A stretch of 64,000 nucleotides of DNA from Acetomicrobium sp. UBA5826 (GCF_002433005.1 NZ_DJHF01000018.1:18246-82245), one strand, 5' to 3'. Positions 52,698-61,373 are shown, counted from the first letter of the stretch. Numbers and translations are program-made. Notes: generated from the sequence alone by a model not told the origin.

Positions 52698-52726
52698 TTT
52701 ATAATACCTTTTTCCCGATATGTCAA
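52698..52726 (-). promoter_or_regulatory. Sigma-A promoter of the T-box-thrC operon
   Basis: Consensus TTGACA (52721-52726), exactly 17 bases, then TATAAA (52698-52703) on the minus strand. Transcription would begin just ahead of the T-box stem I. Confidence 0.85.
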
Positions 52727-52777
52727 GCGAATATTTTTCAAACTGATAGAATAAACAGCATCTGCATCATATTCGTT

Positions 52778-52936
52778 TTATTCCGCCGGTTCGAACATAT
52801 CCTTTCCTACTCCACAGACGGGACATACCCAATCGTCTGGCAAATCGTCAAATGCAGTACCAGGAGAAATTCCCGAATCCGGATCGCCCTGGGCTGGATC
52901 GTAAACATAACCGCAAACCGTACAAACGTATTTCAT
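52778..52936 (-). CDS. Rubredoxin
   Basis: A 52-residue one-iron electron carrier found by direct translation: KYVCTVCGYVYDPAQGD and DWVCPVCGVGKDMFE, the two CxxC(G) loops that bind iron, with conserved Tyr and Trp packing residues. ATG at 52934-52936 has GGAGGG upstream, and a TATAAT (52974-52979) lies about 40 nt before it, though without a good -35. It may support oxygen and peroxide detoxification or other electron transfer. Monocistronic between the AIR-synthase-like gene and the T-box promoter. Confidence 0.95.
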   Translation of the reverse strand: MKYVCTVCGYVYDPAQGDPDSGISPGTAFDDLPDDWVCPVCGVGKDMFEPAE

Positions 52937-53038
52937 GATTTTCCCTCCTTATATAAAAATGAAGCTTGTAAATATTATAAACTAACGGAGACACTAAAGC
53001 CATCGGACAATTTTACGGCAAATATCTATAGTATCTAT

Positions 53039-54016
53039 TCAAAGACTTAACATTCGCCAGAGCTCTTCCTTCGCCATAAAATCGTGGGCACCCAAGCCCT
53101 CGTACTCAAAAGATCCCACTACAGAGCAACAAATTCCGGCCTTCCTCAAGCGCTCCTCTGCTATTTCGACTTTATCGGGCGAAAGGACGGCCAAAAGCAC
53201 CCCCGAGGAAATCAAATAGAGGGGATCAAAACCCAAGGCAAGGGATACCTTTTTTGTAATGGGGTGCAACGGGAAGGCATCAGTATTCAACTTTACCTTG
53301 AGAGAGGTCAACGAAACTATTTCCGATATTCCGCCCATGACTCCCCCCTCGGTAGGATCGTGCATAAAAGCCGCAAGATCCCTCAACAACCTCGCCTCAG
53401 GAAGGACCGACAGCATTGAAACCCATCCCTTCGCTTCTTCAATCTCGGACGGAGAAAGGAGGTCGGTAAGCAAATCCTCCCTGTCGTTTGCCAGGATCGT
53501 CATTCCCTCCAAGCCAACGTGTTTTGTTAAGAGCAGGACATCTCCCGGCCTTATCGAGCTTGCTCTCAATACCCTATAACCTATACCAAGCATGGTGCCG
53601 ACCATAATGGGATGTTCGTAACGATCAGAAAACTCCGTATGTCCGCCTATAACGGCTACTCCAATTTTTTTTGCCTCTTCGTTTACTTCTTTCATAAGAG
53701 AAGTTGCATCGTCTAAAGTCATTGTAGCGGGCAAAATTAAAACAACCAACATATAAGCCGGATCACCGCCCTTGGAGGCTATATCGTTGGCATTTACGTT
53801 CACCAACAGATTGCCAGCCCCCTTCACGGCACCGACTATTGGATCGGAGGTGGCCATCAAAAAAGCGCCGGCAGGCCACCCTACGACCGCCGCGTCCTCG
53901 CCAATTTGAGGTCCTACCAGCACCTCATCTCTATGTAATCCCCGCAAACCTTTCAAAAGGGGTTGCAGTAAATGAGGAGGGACCTTTCCTACCGATATTG
54001 AAAAGCCTTTGGTCAA
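53039..54016 (-). CDS. AIR synthase-related protein (PurM/HypE superfamily)
   Basis: A 325-residue ATP-binding PurM-fold protein. Visible are the N-terminal GEDAAVVGW loop, VNVNANDIASKGGDPAYMLV, GGHTEFSD and HDPTEGGVMGGISEIV, which closely recall HypE. HypE proper ends in a conserved PR(I/V)C, whose Cys carries the cyanide precursor; this protein ends LWRMLSL and lacks that tail, so it should not be called HypE. Substrate is unknown. It precedes rubredoxin and follows queH by about 20 nt. Confidence 0.82.
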   Translation of the reverse strand: MTKGFSISVGKVPPHLLQPLLKGLRGLHRDEVLVGPQIGEDAAVVGWPAGAFLMATSDPIVGAVKGAGNLLVNVNANDIASKGGDPAYMLVVLILPATMTLDDATSLMKEVNEEAKKIGVAVIGGHTEFSDRYEHPIMVGTMLGIGYRVLRASSIRPGDVLLLTKHVGLEGMTILANDREDLLTDLLSPSEIEEAKGWVSMLSVLPEARLLRDLAAFMHDPTEGGVMGGISEIVSLTSLKVKLNTDAFPLHPITKKVSLALGFDPLYLISSGVLLAVLSPDKVEIAEERLRKAGICCSVVGSFEYEGLGAHDFMAKEELWRMLSL

Positions 54017-54036
54017 CGCACACTCACCTCCCGATG

Positions 54037-54564
54037 CTATATGCTATATACGCAACCGCAATAACGTTGTCTGTATAATCCCATTTCTTTACTTTTTGCG
54101 ACGGATTCGACGAACCCTCCGCCCTTCCTCCAAATGCGATCTATCCATTGAAGGCCCACCCTTAGAGACATGCTCCTCCCAATTGCATTGATCAACTCGG
54201 GATCCTTATGGGGGCTTATCGTAAGGGTCGTGGCACAGGCATCGCACTTCAAGTCTTTAGCCAAAAATACGGCAGCCTCGATCTGTAAACCGTAACACAA
54301 CAGACACCTTCTGCCGCCTTCGGGCTCTTTCGCCAGACTTCTGGTACCCCACAGCCAACGATTCGGGTCGTAGGGTGGAGCTACTAGGGTAACACGAAAA
54401 AATTCGGCCAATTGCCTTGCGGCGCAAAGACGTCTTTCGTACTCCTCTTGGGGGTGTATGTTATGTCCGTAAAAGAAACAAATAACCTCATTGCCTTCGC
54501 AAAGCAATATGTCCAGAGGTACGGTGCCGTCTGGGGCACAGCAAAGTTGCAACAAAATTCTCAT
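54037..54564 (-). CDS. queH: Epoxyqueuosine reductase QueH
   Basis: Last step of queuosine synthesis in tRNA, reducing epoxyqueuosine. The 175-residue protein has the QueH/DUF208 plan: LLQLCCAPDGTVPLDIL, FFYGHNIHPQEEYERR, RRCLLCYGLQIEAAVFLA, CDACATTLTISPHKD and a C-terminal YCGCVYS. The paired CC and CxxC hold a 4Fe-4S cluster. The frame starts six codons earlier inside trmI; ATG at 54562-54564 gives the usual N-terminus and follows the trmI stop by 4 nt. Other queuosine genes are absent. Confidence 0.92.
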   Translation of the reverse strand: MRILLQLCCAPDGTVPLDILLCEGNEVICFFYGHNIHPQEEYERRLCAARQLAEFFRVTLVAPPYDPNRWLWGTRSLAKEPEGGRRCLLCYGLQIEAAVFLAKDLKCDACATTLTISPHKDPELINAIGRSMSLRVGLQWIDRIWRKGGGFVESVAKSKEMGLYRQRYCGCVYSI

Positions 54565-54568
54565 TTCA

Positions 54569-55351
54569 TTAGACACCGCCATCGAAATCAGTCACAGATG
54601 TCGCAAAAATGAGATACCCCGTATGTCCTATCATTCGATCTTCCGGCCTTATCCTGTTTGGATCAGTCTTAAGGTTCCTGTGAAATATCTCGATTACTTC
54701 GACATCGATGAAACCCTTTTCTTGCAAAGCCCTCAAAAACCTCTCTATTTGGTTGAAGGTGGGAAGTAAAGCCCCCATCCTGCGACCCAGGGCGAGAGCG
54801 TTTCTTGCCTGGTTAAGATAATTCCATGGATCGGGTAAATCCAGGAAAAGGGCATCCACATTGACTTCATCAAAACCTTCCGATATGTTTCTTGTCTTGA
54901 ATTCTACCCTGTGGTCAACTTTCCATCTCTTACAGTTTCGGCGTGCCAGCTCAACAAATTCACCACGCTCGTCGTAGGAGTAGACTCGACCTTCGTCCCC
55001 GACGAAATGTGCGAAGACAGTGGTCATCCCTCCCGAACCTGTCCCGCACTCCAAGACTCTTGCACCCGGCTTTACATCCAGCTGAAGCAATATATAGCCC
55101 GCTTCCTTGGGGAAAACTATCTGGGTGCTGCGCTTTATCCTTCGCAAATACTCCCCCAATGAGGGTTTGGTAATGTAGAAGAGATTTCCGTTGTGCGATC
55201 TGACCCTGCCCCCAAAACCGGCTCGCATAACGTCCTCGTGTAAGATAACGCCCAATCGCGTTTCAAGCTTTCCCCCCTCTTCAAGGGAAATCAAAAATGT
55301 GTCCTTCTTTTCGGCAGAGGAAAGAAAAACTAGACTTCCGCTATCGATCAT
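54569..55351 (-). CDS. trmI: tRNA (adenine58-N1)-methyltransferase TrmI
   Basis: Methylates A58 in the T-loop of tRNA, a modification linked to thermal stability. The 260 residues show the N-terminal beta-barrel part and SAM motif I in VLECGTGSGGMTTVFAHFV, then ALFLDLPDPWNYLNQARNAL and LLPTFNQIERFL. ATG at 55349-55351 has CAGGTG eight bases upstream. Lies 27 nt after transketolase. Presence fits but does not prove a thermophile. Confidence 0.93.
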   Translation of the reverse strand: MIDSGSLVFLSSAEKKDTFLISLEEGGKLETRLGVILHEDVMRAGFGGRVRSHNGNLFYITKPSLGEYLRRIKRSTQIVFPKEAGYILLQLDVKPGARVLECGTGSGGMTTVFAHFVGDEGRVYSYDERGEFVELARRNCKRWKVDHRVEFKTRNISEGFDEVNVDALFLDLPDPWNYLNQARNALALGRRMGALLPTFNQIERFLRALQEKGFIDVEVIEIFHRNLKTDPNRIRPEDRMIGHTGYLIFATSVTDFDGGV

Positions 55352-55378
55352 CGGCGTCACACCTGCCAAAAAACAGCA

Positions 55379-57325
55379 TTACTTTTCAAGCTCTTTGAGG
55401 ACACACTCGGCCAAGGCTTTCGAGGACAAGCCCATGGCTTCAAAGACTTCGTCAAATGGTCCGGAATCGCCGTATCGCCAAACGCCCAAGGGCTTAACCC
55501 TGCAGTGCAGCCCCAAGCTCTGCACCTTAGAGACGATTTCCCGGCCTAATCCTGTCTCTGCGTGATGGTCTTCGAATGTGAATATGGGTCCCAATTCAGC
55601 CGCTTCCTCAATAGCCTTTTCGTCTATCGACAACGGGCAGGAAACCCCATAAACCCTCAGGGAAAGACCATGCTTCTCGAGCAATTCTCTGGCCTGAACC
55701 GCTCTATATACCATATGCCCCATAGCAAAAACGGATGCGTGACGACCATCCCTTATCAGGTCTATGGCGCCATATCTGAAGACATAGTTCTCTCCATAAA
55801 AGGGAGTGTCCTCCCCTTCCCTGGTAAGGATGGGTACTTTGCTCCTGCCCATGGCAACGCATATGTTCCCCGCTTCGGAAAGAGCCCACCTCGTTATCCT
55901 GTCGGTCTGATTCGGATCGATGGGGACTGTCAGCTTCCATCCGAAAAGGTTGCGCAACAACCCGCAATAATCTATGCATTGATGAGTCATCCCGTCTTCA
56001 CCAACATCCAAACCCACATGCGTCAAAAAGAGCTTCAAATTAGTTTTATTGATGTCGTTCAAGCGCTGTTGATTATATACTTCGGTAAGACCAAAGACCC
56101 CGAAGTCAGCCCAAAGGGCAATGACACCCCCGCAAGAGGCCGCTCCGGAAACCGTTGCAGTGGCATGTTCTTGAATGCCGGTTTCCACGAACCATTGGGG
56201 ACACTTATTTGCAAATTCGTCCACTTTCACAGATGAGGCCAGGTCGCAGTCGAAGACAAGTATTGGTGTCGAAGAAGAACCCTCTTTGTAATTAAGTTCG
56301 CCAATATTCGCCAAAGCCTTTCCAAAGGCACTCCTGTTATCCGTCTTGGTCTCCCGGGAATAAGTAAAGGGATGTCCTGTTCGTATGGGAGGAGCACTAA
56401 CAGAAACCCTTCGACCTTCCGGCAAGGGGCCTCTTCGCGCCCTTAAGGCCTCTTCCAAAATCGATGGATCCTCCCCCAGCTCTTCCATGGCCCTAAGATA
56501 TTGTTCTTTATTAAGTGCTTTGCCATGATAATCGGGAATCCCCTCCATAAAGGATACACCCTTGCCCATCACCGTATTGCAGAAGACGACGCTTGGCCCA
56601 TCGTCCTCGTAAGCTTTTTTCAAAGCGCTATAGATATCAGATGGATCGTGCCCATCGCACTCGTAAACCTGCCAACCGTCGATTTCCCAAAGTCTTTTGT
56701 ATTGAACGGGCATAACATCCTCAACGAAACCGCTAATTTGAATGTGATTGAAATCTACCAGGGCCGTTACGTTGTCTAAACCCTCCTTTGCCGCTATCCT
56801 GCGAGCCTCGGATACCTGCCCCTTCGTCTGCTCGCCATCGCCCATCAGTACGAAGATGTGTCCTTCCCCTCTTCTCTTTTTCTGAGCTAAAGCGTAGCCG
56901 ACTCCTGCCGCAAGGCCCTGGCCTAAATTCCCGCTTCCCCAGTCTATGCCGGGGACAGATCTTTCCACATGACCTTGAAAGGGACTGCCGGTCCTGCGAA
57001 AGTTGCCCAAAAGTTCCAAAGGATCGAAAAAGCCCAGATAGGCAAGAGCAGAATAGGCTGCCGGTGCCGTATGGCCATGACTAATCACGACATAATCTCT
57101 ATCTGTTTCCTCTACCTTTTCTCTTCTGAGGTTCGAAATGGCATAGGTCACCAGATACATCTCCATGCTCGACATGGAGCCGCCCGGGTGACCGCTATTG
57201 GCCGCCGTGGTCATCGTCAGGACCCAACCACGACACTTTTTTGCAGCGATGAGAAAGGCCTCTGTATCGACTTTGTCTAATTTATCTTTAGGAAAATGCG
57301 CTAATGCAAGAAGTGTGTCCCTCAT
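55379..57325 (-). CDS. tkt: Transketolase
   Basis: TPP enzyme of the pentose phosphate pathway, moving two-carbon units between sugar phosphates. The 648-residue single chain joins both halves: GHPGGSMSSMEMYL, the TPP motif MGDGEQTKGQVSEARRIA, FNHIQISGF, and in the C-terminal half VETGIQEHATATVSGAASCG. The ORF could start 13 codons earlier, but ATG at 57323-57325 has GGAGG eight bases upstream. First gene of tkt-trmI-queH-AIR-synthase-like. Confidence 0.93.
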   Translation of the reverse strand: MRDTLLALAHFPKDKLDKVDTEAFLIAAKKCRGWVLTMTTAANSGHPGGSMSSMEMYLVTYAISNLRREKVEETDRDYVVISHGHTAPAAYSALAYLGFFDPLELLGNFRRTGSPFQGHVERSVPGIDWGSGNLGQGLAAGVGYALAQKKRRGEGHIFVLMGDGEQTKGQVSEARRIAAKEGLDNVTALVDFNHIQISGFVEDVMPVQYKRLWEIDGWQVYECDGHDPSDIYSALKKAYEDDGPSVVFCNTVMGKGVSFMEGIPDYHGKALNKEQYLRAMEELGEDPSILEEALRARRGPLPEGRRVSVSAPPIRTGHPFTYSRETKTDNRSAFGKALANIGELNYKEGSSSTPILVFDCDLASSVKVDEFANKCPQWFVETGIQEHATATVSGAASCGGVIALWADFGVFGLTEVYNQQRLNDINKTNLKLFLTHVGLDVGEDGMTHQCIDYCGLLRNLFGWKLTVPIDPNQTDRITRWALSEAGNICVAMGRSKVPILTREGEDTPFYGENYVFRYGAIDLIRDGRHASVFAMGHMVYRAVQARELLEKHGLSLRVYGVSCPLSIDEKAIEEAAELGPIFTFEDHHAETGLGREIVSKVQSLGLHCRVKPLGVWRYGDSGPFDEVFEAMGLSSKALAECVLKELEK

Positions 57326-57375
57326 TTGGTTACCTCCGATAAACAAGAAATTATTAAGTTTCACTTAACGCATAC

Positions 57376-57404
57376 CTTATACCAGCTACCCGAACTTATT
57401 GCAA
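57376..57404 (-). promoter_or_regulatory. Sigma-A-type promoter for tkt
   Basis: TTGCAA (57399-57404), exactly 17 bases, TATAAG (57376-57381) on the minus strand, giving a leader of about 45 nt before the tkt ATG. Confidence 0.65.
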
Positions 57405-57448
57405 CTGCATCGTTGCTCCTGACGAAGATGACTAATCGTGCACAAAAA

Positions 57449-57482
57449 ATAAAGCGGAAGTTTTCGACTTCCGCTTTATTTA
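57449..57482. terminator. Intrinsic terminator after ald
   Basis: AATAAAGCGGAAGT pairs with ACTTCCGCTTTATT around a short loop, with a T-run on the minus side (TTTATTTTTTG). It ends the agcS-alr-ald unit about 25 nt past the ald stop. Confidence 0.88.
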
Positions 57483-57507
57483 TAGATCAGATTTTAAAGA
57501 AATTTTT

Positions 57508-58626
57508 TTAAAGTACTTCTTCGGTAGGTTTGTACAGATCTTCCATCCCAAAGGCCTCTGCCACAGGCTTGTAGGTTATGATGCCCTTATACATGTTCAA
57601 TCCCTTGAGAAGGGCATTGTTTTCCCTGCAGGCACGCTCAGGTCCTTTGTTTGCAAGCTGTAAACCATATCGTATCGTGCTGTTGTTGAGGGCATATGTC
57701 GCGGTTCTGGCATAGGCGCCCGGCATGTTCGCGACACAATAGTGCACGACACCATCGACAACATAAACCGGGTCCGAATGCGTGGTTGGTTTTGACGTTT
57801 CGGTGCATCCCCCTTGGTCGATGGCAACATCGACGATCACAGAACCAGGTTTCATGATTTTAAGGTGCTCCCTGCGAACCAGTTTGGGCGCCTTGGCGCC
57901 GGGTATCAAAACGGCACCCACGACTATATCCGCCTCTTTTAAGCCGGCTTCCAAGGTGTGGCTGTCACTGAATACGGGAAAAACATTAGGGGGCATAATC
58001 TGCGTCAAATGTTCGAGAACGTTCGGGTTTACGTCAAGTATGGTTACCCTTGCTCCCAGTCCTGCTCCAACTCTGGCTGCATTGCTACCCACGCTGCCAC
58101 CACCGATCACTAATATGTTTGCCGGAGCAACGCCAGGAACCCCCGTAGGAAGCAGCCCCATGCCCCCGTGAGGCTTGCCAAGATAATATGCGCCCATAAG
58201 ACAGGCCATGCGACCGGCAATCGTGCTCATTGGCTTCAACAGGGGCAGCGATCCGTCGGCTTCCTGAACCGTTTCATAAGCAACAGCAACTATCTTCTTT
58301 TTGAGACAGGCTTTGGTAAGCTCTTCATCAGCTGCAAAATGAAAATATGTATAGATCAACTGATTCTCCTGCATAAGATCGTATTCCTGAGGAAGCGGCT
58401 CTTTGACTTTTACGATCATATCAGAGGCAGCCCAAACCTCTTTGGCCGAATCCAGTATCTTGGCTCCTGCAGCTTTGTACTCCTCGTCTGTTATGCTGGA
58501 TCCAATGCCGGCACCCCTTTCGACTAACACCTCATGTCCGGCATCTACATATGCTTTGACCGCCGCAGGAATGAGCCCTACCCTAAATTCGTTGTCCTTT
58601 ACCTCCTTTGGGCAACCTATCCTCAT
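57508..58626 (-). CDS. ald: Alanine dehydrogenase
   Basis: Oxidatively deaminates L-alanine to pyruvate and ammonia with NAD+. The 372 residues have IGCPKEVKDNEFRVGLIPAA, substrate Lys in VKVKEPLPQEYDL, NAD motif NILVIGGGSVGSNAARVGAG and a C-terminal IVDVAIDQGGCTETSKPTTH signature. Adjacent alr and agcS make a path: uptake, racemisation, deamination. Confidence 0.97.
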   Translation of the reverse strand: MRIGCPKEVKDNEFRVGLIPAAVKAYVDAGHEVLVERGAGIGSSITDEEYKAAGAKILDSAKEVWAASDMIVKVKEPLPQEYDLMQENQLIYTYFHFAADEELTKACLKKKIVAVAYETVQEADGSLPLLKPMSTIAGRMACLMGAYYLGKPHGGMGLLPTGVPGVAPANILVIGGGSVGSNAARVGAGLGARVTILDVNPNVLEHLTQIMPPNVFPVFSDSHTLEAGLKEADIVVGAVLIPGAKAPKLVRREHLKIMKPGSVIVDVAIDQGGCTETSKPTTHSDPVYVVDGVVHYCVANMPGAYARTATYALNNSTIRYGLQLANKGPERACRENNALLKGLNMYKGIITYKPVAEAFGMEDLYKPTEEVL

Positions 58627-58694
58627 CTATACATGCCTCCCTTAAATTGAGATAATTAAAACTAGCACTTTAATATTCATTATACTATATTTTC

Positions 58695-59810
58695 TCACAA
58701 ATATACACGTGGTACTCTTGGCGTAAAGAGATTTGGGACCTCATAATTTATCGTGCCAATTATTTTGGCTATCTCTTCGGGCGTTACCACTTCATCTCCC
58801 TGAGCCCCTATAAGAACCGCTTCGTCTTTCACCTTAACATCGGGGATATGGGTAACGTTTACCATCATTTGGTCCATGCATATATTTCCTACGATGGGAG
58901 CGCGTATTCCCTTGATCAAAACGGATGCCCTCATGGAAAGGACGCGAGGGTAGCCGTCATGATACCCTACTGGTAAAACGGCTATCTTTTCTTCGCCTCT
59001 GGTCATGTATCGCAGTCCGTAACCGACTCCGCTTCCGAGAGGCAGCGTTCTAAGGGCAGCTACTTCTGTCTTTATTTGAAAAACTTTTTTCAGGTCAAAG
59101 GGCTTTCTGCAGCTATCTGATGGCCACATGCCATAGAGGATCAACCCCGGCCTAACTGCATCAAGGTGATATTCCGGAAGATTTAAGATGCCGGCGCTAT
59201 TGCATACATGACGTAATCTAACTTTTATACCGAAATCGGCAAGTATATCCAGCGCTTTCATAAATCTCCGAAACTGCCAACGGCTATATTCCAGGTTGGA
59301 CTCATCGGCAGTGGCAAAGTGGGTAAAAACACCCTCTATATCAATACAGGACAGCCCCTTTAACTTTGGCAAAATATGAGGCAGCTCTTCAGGCAAAAAA
59401 CCAATTCTTCCCATGCCAGTGTCTATCTTGACGTGAAGTTGGGCCACTTTACCCTTTTCCTCTGCAACCCGACTTGCGGCACATGCAAAATCCATATCTG
59501 TCAGCGCCGCCGCAACATCGTGGTCGACGTAGTAGCCCGCCGCTTCAATGGGCGAAGGTCCTAGCACCAAAAGGGGCTCTTCTATTCCGGCTTCTCTCAA
59601 AGCTACCGCTTCGTCAGGCGTAGCAACGGCAAATCTCTGACATCCCGCTTCTTCCAGGGCTTTGGCAATAGGGACTATGCCCATTCCGTACCCATTGGCC
59701 TTAACTACTGACATTACCTGGACGCGGGGGCCGACAAAACTTTTTATCTTATCGAAGTTATGGCGCAAATTTTCGAGGTACACTTCGTACCTTGTTGGCC
59801 TTAAATTCAA
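58695..59810 (-). CDS. alr: Alanine racemase
   Basis: PLP enzyme interconverting L- and D-alanine for peptidoglycan and, here, probably alanine catabolism. The 371 residues show PLP lysine in VMSVVKANGYGMGIVPIA, HVKIDTGMGRIGF and the catalytic Tyr in GSGVGYGLRYMT. The longest frame starts at GTG 59849 inside a strong hairpin; TTG at 59808-59810 has GGGAGG nine bases upstream and gives the usual start NLRPTRYEVYLENLRHN, so it is preferred. Confidence 0.95.
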   Translation of the reverse strand: MNLRPTRYEVYLENLRHNFDKIKSFVGPRVQVMSVVKANGYGMGIVPIAKALEEAGCQRFAVATPDEAVALREAGIEEPLLVLGPSPIEAAGYYVDHDVAAALTDMDFACAASRVAEEKGKVAQLHVKIDTGMGRIGFLPEELPHILPKLKGLSCIDIEGVFTHFATADESNLEYSRWQFRRFMKALDILADFGIKVRLRHVCNSAGILNLPEYHLDAVRPGLILYGMWPSDSCRKPFDLKKVFQIKTEVAALRTLPLGSGVGYGLRYMTRGEEKIAVLPVGYHDGYPRVLSMRASVLIKGIRAPIVGNICMDQMMVNVTHIPDVKVKDEAVLIGAQGDEVVTPEEIAKIIGTINYEVPNLFTPRVPRVYL

Positions 59811-59832
59811 CGGGAAACACCTCCCATAATTC

Positions 59833-59860
59833 AAGGAGGAGGGATACACCCCTCCTCCTT
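59833..59860. other. Strong hairpin between agcS and alr
   Basis: Perfect 11-bp inverted repeat AAGGAGGAGGG / CCCTCCTCCTT around a 6-base loop, about 13 nt after the agcS stop. No T-run follows on the minus strand, so it is probably an mRNA stability or processing element rather than a full terminator. Confidence 0.7.
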
Positions 59861-59872
59861 TACGCCAAAGAC

Positions 59873-61249
59873 TTACATCAATTCTCCCCTAGCCCTTTTA
59901 GCATCAAAATCCTTGACCAGACGGCGAACCTCTCCCGATACCCACCACAGAGCGATGAGGTTGGGTATGGCCATTAAACCATTTAGCGTATCGGCAAAGT
60001 CCCATATGTTCCGCAAAAACTCACTTCCACCCCAAGCACCAAGAATGATACAGATGATCCAAAGTGCCTTATAGTAGGGAATCACCTTTATTCCCAGTAT
60101 ATAGGTCGCACCGGTCTCACCGTACCAGTACCATGCAAGCACAGTCGAGTAAGCAAAAAGGGCGAGGGAAATAGACACAAATATTACACCTGTATTGCCC
60201 CAAACGGTACTAAAAGCAGTTAAAGTCAATTGAGAGCCCGTAAGTTCCGGTCGACCAGTGAGGGTTCCGGTTGCAATAATGCCTATAACGGTTATTGTGC
60301 ATATAATTATAGTATCCAAAAATACTTCAAAAATACCCATGGTGCCCTGGCGAACGGGATGATCCGTTATGGCCGTGCAGTGAACCATTGGAGCCGAACC
60401 AAGGCCTGCTTCGTTTGAAAAAATGCCTCTAGCGGTACCTTTCACCAGCGCTTGCCTTAGCGACCATCCGGCCACAGCCCCGGGCATTGCCATAGGATCA
60501 TGAAAGGCGTAATAGAATACTGATCCAAAAGCAGCAGGGAGCTTATCAATGTTCGTTATTAACAATACCATGCCACCAACAAAATACAACAATGACATAA
60601 AAGGAATTAGAATGGTTGTTGCATTAGCTATGCTTTTTAAGCCACCTATGACAACCAGGGCCGTCAAAAAGGCAAGCGCTATCCCAGTATATATATGAGG
60701 CACGCCAAAGCCTAAATTTACTGCCTCAGCAGTAGAGTTGGCCTGTGTCATGTTACCAATTCCGAAGGCTGCCAATGCCGCAAATAGGGCAAATAGCCAT
60801 GCCAGCCACTTCTGACCCGTAGCCGCTCTCAAAACGTACATTGTTCCTCCGCGCCAATTGCCCGCTTCATCCTTTTCCCTAAAGCGAGTTGCTAAAGTAA
60901 TCTCGACCATTTTAGTTGTCATTCCAAATAATGCGCTTACCCACATCCAAAAAGCTGCACCTGGCCCACCTAAATGGATGGCCGTTGCAGCTCCCGCAAT
61001 GTTCCCAGATCCAACAGTCCCCGCAAGAGCTGTAGCCAAGGCTGCAAAGGGAGATATAGTGCCTTCTGCACCATAGCCCTTGCGTGCGTTCTTTGCAAAT
61101 ACATTCTTAAACGAGAGGGCAAAGTAACGTATCTGTGGTAAACCCAATATAATAGTCAAATAAACACCGGTACCAACCAAGAAAACACACATCCACGGAC
61201 CCCATACTATCCCGTTTACCACACCGTTAATTTTCAACAAAAGATCCAT
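59873..61249 (-). CDS. Alanine (or glycine):cation symporter, AgcS family
   Basis: Na+ or H+ coupled uptake of alanine or glycine. The 458-residue protein has about 11 spans with family signature GTVGSGNIAGAATAIHLGGP, MKTKMVEITLATRF-type region GMTTKMVEITLATRFR, and GTARGIFSNEAGLGSAPMVH. ATG at 61247-61249 is preferred, although AGGAGG is 12 bases upstream, a long spacing; a TTG seven codons earlier precedes the purine run. Neighbours alr and ald suggest alanine as a main substrate; glycine reductase genes just upstream keep glycine possible. Confidence 0.93.
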   Translation of the reverse strand: MDLLLKINGVVNGIVWGPWMCVFLVGTGVYLTIILGLPQIRYFALSFKNVFAKNARKGYGAEGTISPFAALATALAGTVGSGNIAGAATAIHLGGPGAAFWMWVSALFGMTTKMVEITLATRFREKDEAGNWRGGTMYVLRAATGQKWLAWLFALFAALAAFGIGNMTQANSTAEAVNLGFGVPHIYTGIALAFLTALVVIGGLKSIANATTILIPFMSLLYFVGGMVLLITNIDKLPAAFGSVFYYAFHDPMAMPGAVAGWSLRQALVKGTARGIFSNEAGLGSAPMVHCTAITDHPVRQGTMGIFEVFLDTIIICTITVIGIIATGTLTGRPELTGSQLTLTAFSTVWGNTGVIFVSISLALFAYSTVLAWYWYGETGATYILGIKVIPYYKALWIICIILGAWGGSEFLRNIWDFADTLNGLMAIPNLIALWWVSGEVRRLVKDFDAKRARGELM

Positions 61250-61278
61250 GCTCTCACTGTCCCTCCTCAAAAATATGA

Positions 61279-61326
61279 TTAAAAGACAAAAACGAAAGCA
61301 TACCCATGCCTTTTCCCGATAGACAT
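61279..61326 (-). CDS. Possible 15-residue leader peptide ahead of agcS
   Basis: ATG at 61324-61326 opens MSIGKRHGYAFVFVF and a TAA stop. AGGAGGTG immediately precedes the ATG (short spacing), and the predicted transcript start is about 12 nt upstream. The repeat CGATA/TATCG (61317-61338) could fold the ribosome site and ATG into a hairpin. Too short to be sure it is translated. Confidence 0.3.
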   Translation of the reverse strand: MSIGKRHGYAFVFVF

Positions 61327-61344
61327 CACCTCCTATCGAATTAA

Positions 61345-61373
61345 ATAATATTTTACTGCTTTTGCAATATCAA
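61345..61373 (-). promoter_or_regulatory. Sigma-A-type promoter for agcS
   Basis: TTGATA (61368-61373), exactly 17 bases, TATTAT (61345-61350) on the minus strand. Leader of about 90 nt before the agcS ATG. Confidence 0.6.
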
